Shown piece by piece: positions 47,150 through 60,110 of a stretch of DNA of 64,000 nt. Under the pieces are notes generated by a model. That model saw only the letters and a list, made by a program, of their open reading frames with translations. It was not told where the DNA came from and made no database searches. Made by a program: the position numbers and the translations under genes. The stretch is from Planococcus citri (lineage: Eukaryota; Arthropoda; Insecta; Hemiptera; Pseudococcidae): positions 46,562,001-46,626,000 of the forward strand of contig NC_088679.1 in assembly GCF_950023065.1 (NCBI RefSeq), given 5' to 3'. How positions within the stretch are numbered: the first letter of the stretch is position 1; every line of letters begins with the position of its first letter.

Positions 47150-50100
47150 CGTGCGAACATTTTCAATTTTTTTCTATGATGTTACCTACCTAATTTTTTT
47201 TGTTTAATTATTTTGTTCTTCGCATTACGCTCTCTCTCTTCTATCTGTGATGATCTTTATAAGGCTGTTGCAGTGCCTCTGTAGATAATACTTTTGGTAG
47301 AAATATCGAGTACCTATGCCCTATTGCTGATTGTAAAATTCTCTAACTCAACTATTCCTACGGTTTTGAGTCAACAAAAAATTATTTTAAAAAAATGTAA
47401 TTTATGTAGGTAAAGGTATAGTTACGCTTACCTTGAGTACTCGATACTCGATAGTTCTGAAAGGAGACTTCTGTACTTACGAAAATTATACAGTTGGTAA
47501 AGGTAAAGGTAAAGGTAATCTATTTGGAAATGGATTCAATTTTTTCATAAATTACGTAGGTAGGTACCTACAAAGACAATCTGATCTGAGCCAACATTAT
47601 GAACATTATTTTTCATGATAATCTAGTCATTTGTATATTATTTTATTTAATATTTTTGATCGATTTTTTCACACTTATTATGGACTATTTCCTTTTTACA
47701 AATACAAAGACATTCCAATAGGAATTTCTTCATGTTCTTACATGAGGATAATTTTGATAATTTTTTCGCGAGATTAAAGTGTTAATTGATTCAGAAACGA
47801 ATCATTTATTATTGTATGCGACATTCATTCTCATTGTATTAGTTATACAGAATGTACGATAATTTCTTCTCCTTTATTGTGTGTTATTTCATTTATTGTA
47901 TTGGAATCAAAAACATTTTTTCGTGAATTTTAATACATTTTTTCATTTGACAAAGGTGTTGTAGATGTAGATAAGAACTCTCAATACGTAAATAGCAAAA
48001 AGCTGCGGATATTTCAGGAATAATTATCGACTGTTTTGTTTATTTTGAGAACATTTTTATTACAAGTAGTGTTATCGAATTTTCATACTCTTGATGTGAA
48101 TTTAAAATGAGCGAATTGTTTTCCGAACGTGACAAAGAAATAAGCCTCAAGTTGGTTTGAAATAAATAGGTACAATGGAATTAGACGAAATGGAAATTTT
48201 AAAAAAAAAAATATCGCTTATACATAGTATACCTATAAAAAATAAAATTGGCAAAGTTTAGCTAAAAAATAAGAATCTGAAAATATTAGCTTGAAAAGTC
48301 CATATTAACCAGTGTCCTGGACACCCTAGCTGTTTTCTAATGCGATCAGCATAATATCTAAAACGATGTGTATGTATACCTAACCTACTACCTACCTATT
48401 TGCTCCATTACAATGTATTTTGGACGTAAAACGATAGAGAGGGGGGGATGACACTTCAAAATTGAGATCAAAGTAAAAAAAATCATTCGTGCATTAATTC
48501 TGGTCTAGTTGACTTTTTTAGCTCTAAAACACGAAGATTCAAGTGAGGAGTAAGGAGGAATAATTTTCATTTCATATGAGCCCAATGTGGGGATGAGGAA
48601 GGGAGTTATGTTATTTTCCCCAAAATTGTTTTAAAAAAAGTGAAAATGGACCCACTTATGATTTTTTTTTCATTGATAAATTTAAGCAAATATGTTTCAA
48701 TGGCAGGTATTTGAAGAGTAAGAGCCTCATACGGACTGGAAGGGGAAAGCGGGAGTTGAATGACTTCATAACTTGAAAACTATTCTTTCATAGTAACTTT
48801 TATACATCTTGTCAACGCATTGATTTTGGCGTTGACCCTTGAAACTACAAAATACTGGAATGGTAAACCTTAGAGAACAAATCAAATTTTGACCTCAAAG
48901 CCTCAAAAGAACCCATAGCTTATCTTTCGCGTCTCGAATACGATTGCAAGAAGTATTCTGTTTCTTCAATTCACAAACTTTAACAGTTTTTGAAATTAAG
49001 AAATTTTTGCAGTTTTCGCAAAGGGGGCACAAACCCCCTCTTCTTTCCTAGAGTCTCCCCTGAAGGCAAAATTAGCCGAGATTGCTCAGGAATGGGAATC
49101 TTAGGTTCGGGGAAGTGAGATGTTTAAACAAAAAAATAAATAAAAAATTGATTTTTTTTTTAATTTTATTTTTTAGCGCAGAGTGACCACTTCCCTTTTA
49201 CAAAATATTGAACTTTTCACTAATCATAAAGTTTAATTTATGCAATCCTTTAAATTCTGAGTTAGATCAATTGCTATAGGTACCTACTTTATATTTTGCA
49301 ACCTAAGCCATTAATATTCCAATTTTCATCATTTTATTATTTCGAAAATGGAATAGATATTTTACAATTTGAATCAAATTTTTCGAACCACATGTAACTT
49401 TACCCAAATTTTCTAAATTTCAAAATTATTTCAAACACATCTGAATAGAAGATTAGGTAAGTTGTAGGTTAACTTTTTTTGGCAATCGTTCAATAGGTTA
49501 ACATAGCCTACCTCGCACTGGGGCTAAAAAAACCAAACAATACTTAAGAAACAGAATAAATCGTAAAACATCCATTATTCAGCCCTGAACCTAGGCAAGC
49601 CAATTTGAAAAATTCGATAAAACGATTATGCTTTTGCTCACACAGTTTCGTTTCCTGAAAATCTCGCTGAAAAGGTGAATAACCCAAAAATCAATACCAT
49701 ATGAAATTGCAGCAGTGTAGTAGTAATACAGAATTCAGCGTATTTAGCAACTTTCAACTTGAGATAAATTCTCAAAGAAATATAATACTGGTAACTATGG
49801 TAACAATCACCCTATCCAACATCCACCGACACCGATGTTGTCAGATTGAAATAATACTTCCTTACGAAAACTGTTTCGCGTTTCAAGTGAGATTCGAGTG
49901 AGATTATTTTTCTAAAAGTTAAAATCTAAATTGTGCAATATATTTATTAACTTAACTTTGTTTTAAAGCAATTGTAAACTATCGGTGAATAATTTTTGCA
50001 AATAATCATTAGTGAAAAGCTCCGGAAAATTTATAAAATGTGATGTGTTCGTATTTTTTTTATTTGTGGGTGTAGGCGAAAAAGGATTTAAAATTGCCAA

Positions 50101-51096
50101 TAAAATGCTTATGATTTTTCATACTAAAATTAACCTAGCTAAATTTTTACACTAAATTATAGTTTGTTTTGCGAAAGAGACAAAAAACGGCAACGGTGGA
50201 GGAAAGATTTTCAGCTGGAATTTGATTGGTGGTAGGACTTGTGTAATGCTGGGAAAGATCGAAAAGAATTTTTTTACTTTCTTTGTGCAACATTTCGTTG
50301 GAGCAATAATCACCCGTTGTTGTCAATAATTTATTTTACTTATTTTTTTAAAAGCGAATTGCGTCTTTTATGATTTTTTTAAAAGTTAGAATATTTTAGT
50401 AGAATTTCTTTATGTATTAAATAAATAAAGTCAACAACACCAAGTAAGTACAAGTTTTTGTTTTAGTTTAATTCAGTTTAAATGGTACTTATTAGAAAGT
50501 AACTACATATTTATAATAGGTAATTATTTTACGTGGACTTATTCGAATTCAATAGATATGGGTGAGCGATAGAAAAATTAACAAGTTTGTTGGCGAATTA
50601 AATTTTGTGAACTTTTTTGCACTGCAAATTAATAAAATATTAGGTAAATCGTACATGAAATTGTAAAATGCTGGAGAGCTTTCACACTTCGATGATTCGT
50701 GCACGTTTTAAAATTTTTTCTGAGTAGACTACGCAGCTGATGGTGTATCAGATTTAGTAACCTACTTTTATTTTTCAAAAATTCAACTTTAATAAGTTTG
50801 GTTATTTCATCTGAATCCTGTATCAATGTATGAATAATATTTTTTGGGAAATTGCAAAACTAAGTACCTAATTTTTTTATCGAAGCATAAAATATCCTAG
50901 GTCACATGAAAGTCGGGAGTCAAGGTCTTTACATTGTGATTTTTGTGAATTAGGTACTACCCCTATTTCACAAAATATTAGATATCTATGTTTTACACCA
51001 GTAAATTATACCTAGGTTGCCTAGTGTGCTTCACTTTAAAAAAAAACTTACATTTAACAAATTCATTATTTTAATCCTCGACGTAGGTATTAGAAA
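47150..51096. other. Intergenic region
   Basis: After the acyltransferase 3' UTR, about 3.9 kb of AT-rich DNA separates it from the zinc-finger gene. There is a small GGTAAA tandem at about 47493-47517. Short ORFs (49701-49901, 50629-50826) have no domain or splice support. Confidence 0.45.
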
Positions 51097-54006
51097 ATGA
51101 TGAACGAAACTGACGAATCGCTCAACGATAATTTCAAAATGAATGATTCTAGCGATGATCTACTTCGAGAAAAAAACGAAGATTCCATCGACGTAATGTT
51201 CTGTGCTCCTTTGGTATGAGTTGATTTAACGTCTCGCGTCGTAAAAAAATCAATTCAAATTATTAAAGTGGTAATTTTATTTAGGCTGATTTTGAGCACG
51301 AAGAAATAATCGCAGAGACAAAATGGGACAATGCGAATGATTTCATTGATATTGAAAAAGTTATCGATTTGCCGAATTCAACAAATGCTTTTATTGTTAA
51401 CACGAAAGGAGCTAATGTAATGCAGGAAGCCTACTATTTGCCTGTTAGTCCGGATGATAGCCAGGTTAGTTGTAAAGTACCTCTACCTACCAACCTACAT
51501 ATCTTTGAAAATCTTCATTCTATTATTTAGCCTACGTACGTACCTGCCTTATTAAATACATAAACCAAGTGCATACCTATACTTATGTTGTGTTTAGTGT
51601 TGGGAAATACAACGCGATGATAAATTTTTAATCGAAGCCGACCAAGCCAACTCATTTGACATCTACACAGGCGATTTTTCAGCTCCGAACGTTTTGAGAG
51701 TTTCAGTAATACAAAAAACTCCACAAGTAAGCGAAAAGCACTACACATTATTCTTAAAACCATTCAAAAATTTCAATAAATTTTCATACTCAACTCTTAC
51801 AAAAATGATAATGTTTCAGCCTCGCGGTTGCAAAGACACCGAACAGTCGATTTCTCAAGACTCCATCACGGTCAGCGACTCTGAAAACTTGACCGAAAGC
51901 ATTTGGAATGATTACACCATTTCTCAACTACCTACTTTGGAAAATAACTTGGAGAATGTCATCACCGAAGATCTCATGGACACTGACATAGTGGACGAGC
52001 AACTATTGCAGCAATGCGATAATGCAACTGTTGCCGTTTTGCAGCCCGTTTCAGTAGATACCGACGAAACATTGATGGTTACCTGTCGTTGCTGCAATAA
52101 GAATTTCACCTTTTATGATTTGAAACTACACATCGCTGAAAAATCAACAGAAGGGTACTACGGTTGTGATCGTTGCACGGAGATTTTCCTACTCAAAGAA
52201 GATTTAAATAATCACGTTTTGACTCATTTGCGAGAAGATGATCATTACGATTGCGTGCAATGCGGTATTAGGCTTCCAAGTCAAGCAGACTTGATAGAAC
52301 ATAAAAAAATTCATTTACCTTTCCGGTGTAGTTATTGCATCGAAGATTTTGCCGACGTTGCAGATTTGGAAACGCATATTAATGAATTACACGCGACTAA
52401 AAGAGTGAAAACTGATACTTCTGCTGAAGTGAACAATGCCCAGTCTTCCAACAATAGCACTTCCACTTGTAGCTCAAAAGTAAAAGAAGTCCAGCCTGAA
52501 ACAGACAATACAATCAAAAAATCTGTCGAAGAAACGGTAAGGAATTTGAATGATAATTTTAAGCATTAGATACTTACCTAGACAGATTTTCAGTCGACTT
52601 GTGAAACCTAAATTTTCGCTCCTCTTTCGCGAAGTCAAAGATTTTCCATCCGCATTCGGAGGGGAGGGGAATGGTAACCTCAAAAACATTTAAGAGCTGA
52701 TGACGATTAGAGAAAATTGGATTAAGTAGGCTTTTCAATCGTGGTAATGAGCAAAAGGTGCTCAGTCTAAAAGTTAGCATTGCCTCATTTCAAAACACAT
52801 CTACCTACCTAGGTACCTACTCATTCCCTTAACTGACAAATTCAGTCTCAATATGTTTTTTCCAAATAGGCGGGTAAAAAATTTTGAAGAAAGGCGACTT
52901 GTTCATCTAACGTTTTCAAAATTATTCACCATATGAGCTATAAAAGAAATGTACTCTGATTCAGAAATAATGTATCATCGACCTTCTTAATCTGATTTGT
53001 TGTCCACAGAAGCCGGAAACGTCCACCACTACAGCACCTAAAGAGGAAAAAATCCAAATACAATGCCCAAAATGCAAAGAAAAGTTCAAGTTTGCTGAGG
53101 AGGCGGACGTTGAAACGTATATCAAAACGCACGTACCGACAACGTATTACAAATGTGGCTTTTGTGATACCATTGTCACGGATAAAAACGAATTTAATGA
53201 GCACATGAAAAGTCACACACCGGTTGTGGAAGTCAATAAAGGAAACAAATTTCCTTATAAATGCAGTTATTGCGAAAATCTTGCTTTTGAAACGATTGAG
53301 GAACTCACCTCCCATATTGAAATGCATGTTCCGAGAAGTATATTCGTGTGTCCGAAATGCAATACGCAATTCATTCGTGAAAATAAGAAGCCAGAAGCTA
53401 TACGAATTAAACCTATTAGGAAAGAAACCACTAATAAACTTAAAACTACTCCCATTTTGGCTCCTGCTGATAAGGTAAAACTAGTAAGTTTTTCTTTTTT
53501 TTTTTACTTACCTAGGTACTTATAGCATATGTATGCATATTATAATAAACTTAATCTTCAACCTTACCTATACCTACCTATCTTTTCCCAACAGTTCTAA
53601 GTACATGTGTGTACATCGATTTGATTACAGTTTTTTCTTTATTTTTTATTTTTAGGTACCTACTAGAGAAAATTTTAAATGTAAAACCTGCCTGGCAGTT
53701 TTCAAAAAGCAAGATGAATTCAATAAACACGTCAAAACACACATAATGCCGGATACCAAACAAGAAATATCAGATGTTAAAGTTGATCCTAGTTATTGTG
53801 CGTACTGTAAATCAGAGTTGTTATCCATTGCTGAAATTATCGTTCACATAAGAAAACATACAGAAGAACGAAAGCTGTACCCTTGCAGTAATTGCGATAA
53901 AAAGACTTCAAATGATCGCAATCAAAACTCCAATAATCGAGGCAAAGAAAATTTTTGTAATTATTGTTTATCGAAAATGAATGGTAATTTTAGGATACAT
54001 GGTTAA
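51097..54006 (+). CDS. C2H2 zinc-finger protein, 652 aa
   Basis: Six exons, all joined in phase 0: 51097-51213, 51285-51464, 51598-51726, 51820-52536, 53010-53474, 53656-54006. The N-terminal 140 residues are acidic and without fingers. Fingers lie in two clusters. Exon 4 has four (CRCCNKNF, CDRCTEIF, CVQCGIRL, CSYCIEDF). Exons 5 and 6 have about six more (CPKCKEKF, CGFCDTIV, CSYCENLA, CPKCNTQF, CKTCLAVF, CAYCKSEL). The first finger of exon 5 has Tyr where the first His belongs (ETYIKTH), and CPKCNTQF lacks its His pair, so some fingers are degenerate. The last residues carry two isolated CxxC pairs. It is probably a nuclear DNA- or RNA-binding factor; no orthologue is recognised. The first coding exon follows a possible 5' UTR acceptor (GGTATTAG). 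Confidence 0.85.
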
Positions 54007-54912
54007 TAATTTGTTAACTGGCTAGTCTCAGGGAGTTATATTTTTAAGCATTCGGTGTAAAAAAAAATTAAGGAAATCATATTATGTTATAATGGCTCAT
54101 TGCTCAATAAATGATTCAGCAATAAGTACTTTTAATGATTAAAAATAAATAAAATGATAAAATTGATGAACTACGTATTTTATTTTTTCTCACAAAATTA
54201 ACAATCCAGTTACGTATTTGATATTACAATTACGTACCTACATTTACTCCTAGACAATGCAAATCACTACAAATAGGTAAAACAAAGAATTTGTGGTGCA
54301 TTTTTTTGAAAAATTACGTAGAAAGTTTTATTTTAAAAAAATATTACGTACACGTTTTTCCTTAAATATTAACAAGTTACATTACGAGCATAATAAGGCA
54401 AAAATCTGTATAAAAAAAAAAAAAAAAAAAAAAAGGAACTACAAGAATACAAGCTTGGTAAACAAAAATACCAGCTAAAGTAGGCGACAAGTTGCTTCTT
54501 TATCAAGTGATGTTTGAAGTGATGAAGGACGGGGAAAAAATGTAGAATGCTGCGCAAAAGTAATGGCAAAAAAATCGTCTACAAACTTTGTAGGTTAAAA
54601 ATTTCAAAAAATTTCGAATAGATCAAAATGCTATTTTTCTTACATTTTTGTTCATCTCTAGTACCTGGTGGTTTTCGTTCCTGTGAGTATTGTACCGTAA
54701 CACACTCAATCACTAGCAAAAAATTGAACAAAATTCAAAATTCTAACACTATTTGAGCAAATGAGGAAGAGGTCATGGCCAATTCTCGGATCTGAAATCT
54801 TCACTACATTTTATTTTTCCACCTACCTATTTCTAACTTATCAAACAAAGCAAATGATAGCCTATCATGGAAAACAAGTTTTAGTAATATATAGGTACCT
54901 ATTAAGGCAATA
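54007..54912. other. Intergenic DNA after the zinc-finger gene
   Basis: Contains AATAAA-type signals at about 54104-54155 that could end the zinc-finger transcript, and an A run at about 54411-54434. No gene is supported. Confidence 0.45.
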
Positions 54913-55123
54913 CAGGGTGGCCAGAAATATCGGGTACCCCTAAAAAAGTTTTCTAATTAAATACTTCGGTTGGTCACAGTGAATGATAATAATGATAACA
55001 CATGATTGGTTGTTGGGCTGGAGAGATAACATTCCACCAATCATATGCATTTATTTCACGTTGCCAACCTATATTTTTAATGAAAAACTTTCTTAGGGGT
55101 ACCCGATATTTCTGGCCACCCTG
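54913..55123. mobile_element. Tc1/mariner-like MITE, copy 3 (211 bp)
   Basis: Same termini, length and interior as 44470-44680, with only a few substitutions. TA flanks both ends. Terminal inverted repeats of about 42 bp leave little unique interior. Confidence 0.9.
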
Positions 55124-55283
55124 TAGTTCGATTGGCGATTTTCATCTTATTAAAATTTTATAGATACAAAATCACAGAACAAAGGACTAAAATTAATTAT
55201 GAAAATGCATAAAAACTTTGTTTCATTTCATAACAATAAAGAGATTCCTGTGTTGTGGTGTGAGATTCCTTACTTGTCATCAT

Positions 55284-55592
55284 TAGAGCTGGGATTTTTA
55301 TGCTTCGCATATTTTTCTGTAGACTAGAAAAGTGCATATTTGATAAGATCTCCACGAATCATGAAATTTCCAGACGAATGAGTGAATGAGCCTAATATCA
55401 TTTTGCATATTTTAGGAGAAAACCTTCATATTTCTGTATATTCGAATTTCGAGCATTCTCTCCAGTATTTTTTTTGCATTTTAACGGGAATTATACAAAA
55501 ATTGAGCTTTTTAGGTTTTTGCAAATTTTTAGCATACTTGAGTGAAAAAATTGCATATTTTCATAATATTTCTGTATAAAATCCCAGCTCTA
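55284..55592. mobile_element. hAT-like MITE at the galactosyltransferase stop codon (309 bp)
   Basis: The termini TAGAGCTGGGATTTT and its inverse (AAAATCCCAGCTCTA) are flanked by 8-bp sequences GTCATCAT and CTCATCAT, matching at 7 of 8 bases. The interior has repeated GCATATTTT-like words and no coding capacity. The right-hand duplicate overlaps the TGA stop of the neighbouring gene, so this element now forms the start of its 3' UTR. Confidence 0.75.
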
Positions 55593-55596
55593 CTCA

Positions 55597-57484
55597 TCAT
55601 ACATGGATCCATTCAGGCAACAATATTTGTCTCCAACATTCCAGCATTTGTTCATGTTGGTTTCGCATTTGCACATCATTCAAATGATGACTAAGTAATA
55701 CTAAATGAGGATGTATCGAATTACATTCTACAGTCACAGCATGTTCGAAAAAATGAAAACCAAGATGATCAGTCGGTGTCAGTTTGGCTGCTTTGGCACA
55801 GATTCCTACAAATTTTCAAGTTTTAATAAGATTGACATATCTTTGAAATATAGCTTTAAAACAAAGAAGGTATTTTCGTAAATAAACACCATATTAAGTT
55901 GAAGCGACCTTTTTTCAGTTAACCAAGAATCATATACGATAACGTTGATAACTGGTCATATCCTGGAAAACTTCCACCTGTAGGTATTTTTTGACTCATT
56001 CATTGATGATTCTATCAAAGTTTATCGATAATTTGTGATTCGTGGATGATCATACAAGTATGTATAACACATTCTGAGTAATAAAATAAAAATTGTATTT
56101 AGTAAATAATTATACCTCTCCATTTTATGTGTTTACAATCGAAGCCCATTAAAATAAAAAAGTTCAATTTATTTGAAATTTGTGGTACAATACAAATTCA
56201 TTACTCAGATTGTGTGATATTGTGAGTGTGACCATTCGAAAGGAACTCCAGGTTAAAGGTTTTAGTGAAGTCTAGTAGAAATTAGAATACTATTTTCTGT
56301 CATATAATTGTAACAGTACTCACCGGTAATGAATAGATCCTCCAGATAAACAAGTTCTTTTTTTAAGCTTTCTTGATATAACGCTCGAACTACCTCGGAA
56401 GACATAATATAACCAACTCCACACAAGTAATGAGGATATAAATCATCAGCAAACATATATTTGGGCATGTACCTAAACAAAGAACATATAGGTAAAATCA
56501 TCATCTTTTCCATGATATTGAAAAGTCATCAATGATCATTTTCAACTTGCCATTTTGAAGTTAATCTTCTATGAGGTCTTTCGTGAGTATATAATTTACC
56601 AAGAAGAAATCCAGCTAAATCGGCATCTTTCACAGAATCAATCGTTTTCAAAACATTTCTTACGTTGATATAAACATCATCATCAACTTTCATAATGAAT
56701 TTAGCGTTTAAACAATTTTGATTTATCCACTTCAGCATCATTATTGATTTTATTGTTAAATTATTGTAAGTGTCAACGAAGTTCTCGACAATTATATCTC
56801 CATATTTCAAATTCTCATCAATTATTTCATGCTGCAAAAAATAATGAAGTAGATGCACCGATCAAATCAAATAACAAAGAATTTCAAAAATACCTCATTG
56901 AAACACTTACATCTATCTCCTTTTTGGTATCAATTCCCATTAAAAACAACACAGCCATATTGTTTCTTTGAGCTGCAACTGCCCAAGTTTCGCGAACAGC
57001 TTTTCTCTGTTCCACATGCCCTATTTCCGAACAAACTATGATCAGCATTAGTGGTTTATTTGATGCACAGGTGAAGTTTACGGAAGTCATGGTGGTAAGT
57101 TTTTCTGGATACACATAATCTTTGGCATTTCTGTTGACTGATTTTTCCCATCCTGAGATTTCGTCTAAAAAGGAGACGTTTATTACTGACAATGATGACC
57201 AAAGAATGCAATTAGATATCGCAGCACTTCAAACTGTAGTACGTACTTGTTTTTGGAGTACTCTTAAAATGTGGAAAGTAGCATAGTAATAGAAACACAA
57301 TGAATACCAATAGAAACACCTTGGTGCTGTTTTTTGACTGGAAATAAAATCATAAGGACAGTTATTGGTTTTGAAATAATTAGTACATAGAATAATTAAT
57401 AAAATAGCTTGTTAGAATATTTACCGTTGAACATAACCATTTTATTCCAGATTTCATTGGCAGCACAATATAAAAGGGCACCAT
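55597..57484 (-). CDS. Beta-1,3-galactosyltransferase family GT31, 354 aa
   Basis: Six exons on the minus strand join in phase: 57484-57425, 57337-57247, 57185-56911, 56831-56551, 56472-56324, 55805-55597. The product is a type II Golgi protein: a short cytosolic tail, a membrane anchor at residues about 27-41 (VFLLVFIVFLLLCYF), a stem, then the GT31 domain. Hallmarks are RKAVRETW (111-118), the metal-binding DDD in KVDDDVYINV (192-194), SKWYMPKYMF and PHYLCGVGYIMS, then VYLEDLFITG. The family adds galactose or N-acetylhexosamine in beta-1,3 linkage to glycans; the acceptor is unknown. Intron 4 begins with GC (AAATG|GCAAGT) rather than GT. This choice alone restores the frame and the conserved KWY. 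Two in-frame ATGs (57484 and 57457) are possible starts. The last exon ends at an inserted MITE. Confidence 0.88.
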
Positions 57485-57868
57485 AAAGATGATAAATTGT
57501 GATATCGGAATGGCATTTGATCATGAGATACTTCTTGTTTCTGGTGTCATTTTAACATTGTTTTTGAGGGTTCATCTTCAATTCCAATTTCTAATCCTAG
57601 ATTTTCTTCATTGTCCAAAATTATTACAAGAAATACAATTTTTACTATTTCTTTTGTTATCACGCCGACTTATTATCATTTCATTCAAGCAGAGCAGATA
57701 ACCAGCCATCCAGCCATGAATTCTGCGCATGTTCGCGACTTCGCCTTCGCGATCTTCCACTACCCGCCTATCGGCCAGCCACAACCCCACCCGTGCCCCA
57801 CCACAATTCTTATAGAGCATTGGGAAATCTTACAAATAGTATTCGCTGCGCCGTACATTCATGTCAAA
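57485..57868 (-). promoter_or_regulatory. Upstream region of the galactosyltransferase gene
   Basis: A minus-strand TATA-like CTATAAG (about 57815-57809) is followed by an unusually GC-rich stretch (57700-57810), plausible as promoter and 5' UTR. An open minus frame there (57820-57608) begins at a non-ATG codon in the 5' UTR and is not called a gene. Confidence 0.35.
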
Positions 57869-58788
57869 GCGTATATGGATTCCTTACTTGGAAACTGGTC
57901 ATGCTAAAAAATACTGCCTTATGATTGGCCAGAATGCCAGTGGGCGTTTTCTAAGGACTTAGCATTTTGCATGATTGTTAATTGTTATCATCTCGCCTTT
58001 GTGAAGTGTGAAGTGAAACGCAATTAACGCAAATAATAATACTATAAGAATAATAATTATTAATTAATTTGTTTTTTTCCTGATTCCAAAAATCGATGAA
58101 AAATGTCAAAATGTGTTACTTGAAATTATTCACATTAAAGAATAGAGGATTTTAAATAACCGAGTCGATATACTTGGAAAAATTCTTGGACATGGACAAC
58201 CCTCGTTTATTTTATTTCTACATATTGACATATTACTTATCAACTTTCGCGAGGAAGTTGTGATGTCGAATTAGTATTCGTTTCCTGGTGAAATAAACGC
58301 ATCTTTGGCCTTATTCAAGTATAGTGTAATGTACGTAATGCAGCGAGCAAATGCGTGTGATAAGGCGGATAAGTATTGATATTTTGATAAATTGAGTATG
58401 AATTAGTGTAAAGTTTGGAGTAGTGACCATATTTTACAAGTACCTACATTACATTACACATTAGGTTAGGATGTGAATCTCGCTTATTGCATTACATTTG
58501 TGTTGATTCACTAAATACATTTAGCTAAAGCAAATCACCTGCAAATGGTTTTTGTTCAATTAAATTGATAGATATGAAAACTCTTTCAAATGTGCCAATA
58601 TATATATGTACGATAAAAGTCTTGCAAATTTAAATCAATTGTATTATTATTATAGGTAATTTATTAATTATTGGTAATCGCGTATGTAACTGATAACTGA
58701 TAACAGCGTAGCGCGTTCCTTCCTACAGCCAATCAGAGAGGCGTATTTTTTAGCATGACCAGTTTCCAAGTAAGGAATCCATATACGC
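57869..58788. mobile_element. MULE-like non-autonomous transposon (920 bp)
   Basis: 46 bp at the left end (starting GCGTATATGGATTCCTTACT) is exactly inverted at the right end, with weaker similarity beyond (CTCTGATTGGC versus TTATGATTGGC). The flanks CATGTCAAA (57860-57868) and CATGTGAAA (58789-58797) match at 8 of 9 bases. Long TIRs plus a 9-bp duplication are typical of Mutator-like elements. There is no transposase ORF inside. Confidence 0.75.
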
Positions 58789-58827
58789 CATGTGAAATCA
58801 CCACTAACAAACCACGGAGCAACTAAC

Positions 58828-60102
58828 TAAAGTTCTAGATTAGGGAAGTATACGCATACGCCATTTTGGTTCGACACAACGGATGTAAACAACATCAGAG
58901 CGTATGTATGTATACAATCTTACGAGTAAAAAATGCAATTTTTTCGATTGTTCGCGGGTTCAGGTGAATTTTTAAGTAGTTTCAAGCTAAAGACAATGAA
59001 ATTTCCTATCGATTGATGTTAAATTTTTGTTATTTCGCGAAAAATTGACGATTTTATGAATACTTCTATTACCCGATTTTTTCATACTATATGTGTCAAT
59101 TTTAAACTAAAAATACTCAAAATCTTCAGTGAACACACAGGTATTTTAATGTATCAAAATGTTCGTAATTTCATCGTCTTTAAAATGGGCGTTTATCGAA
59201 AGCTCTACATGCAACCGTTCAAAAGTTGTAGAAGTTTAAAGTTGCGAAAACAATGCAAAAACCAACCGCGGATGGTAAGTATTGAACTTTGAACTAGAAT
59301 TACTCAAAATTTTCAACGAACACATAGGTATATTAATACAGCAAAACGTTCGTTATTTTATCCTTTTTTAAATGGGTCTTTACCGAAAGCTCTACCTTCT
59401 ACCGTTCAAAAATTCTTGAAGATCAAAGTTGCGGAAAATGTTCTACAATCAACACTAAGTGACTGATAACAGTGATAACACAATTTGAACACTTTCCGCA
59501 ACTTTGATCTTCAAGAATTTTTGAACGGTAGAAGGTAGAGCTTTCGGTAAAGACCCATTTAAAAAAGGATAAAATAACGAACGTTTTGCTGTATTAATAT
59601 ACCTATGTGTTCGTTGAAAATTTTGAGTAATTCTAGTTCAAAGTTCAATACTTACCATCCGCGGTTGGTTTTTGCATTGTTTTCGCAACTTTAAACTTCT
59701 ACAACTTTTGAACGGTTGCATGTAGAGCTTTCGATAAACGCCCATTTTAAAGACGATGAAATTACGAACATTTTGATATATTAAAATACCTGTGTGTTCA
59801 CTGAAGATTTTGAGTATTTTTAGTTTAAAATTGACACATATAGTATGAAAAAATCGGTTAATAGAAGTATTCATAAAATCGTCAATTTTTCGCGAAATAA
59901 CAAAAATTTAACATCAATCGATAGGAAATTTCATTGTCTTTAGCTTGAAACTACTTAAAAATTCACCTGAACCCGCGAACAATCGAAAAAATTGCATTTT
60001 TTACTCGTAAGATTGTATACATACATACGCTTTGATGTTGTTTACATCCGTTGTGTCGAACCAAAATGGCGTATGCGTATACTTCCCTAATCTAGAACTT
60101 TA
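58828..60102. mobile_element. Foldback element with 616-bp inverted arms (1275 bp)
   Basis: The left arm 58828-59443 and right arm 59487-60102 are near-perfect inverted copies around a 43-bp spacer. The ends are TAAAGTTCTAGATTAGGG and its inverse. Identical 8-bp duplicates CAACTAAC lie at 58820-58827 and 60103-60110, proving insertion as a unit. Each arm contains two diverged tandem versions of a segment of about 170 bp (GTTCAAAA...AAAGTTGCG). The mirrored 78-residue ORFs (59056-59292 and 59638-59874) differ at only a few residues and are products of the palindrome. Confidence 0.9.
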
Positions 60103-60110
60103 CAACTAAC

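Noticed and set aside
59056..59874. Mirrored 78-residue ORFs in the foldback arms
   Set aside because: They are copies of each other created by the palindrome; no domain and no reason to think they are translated.
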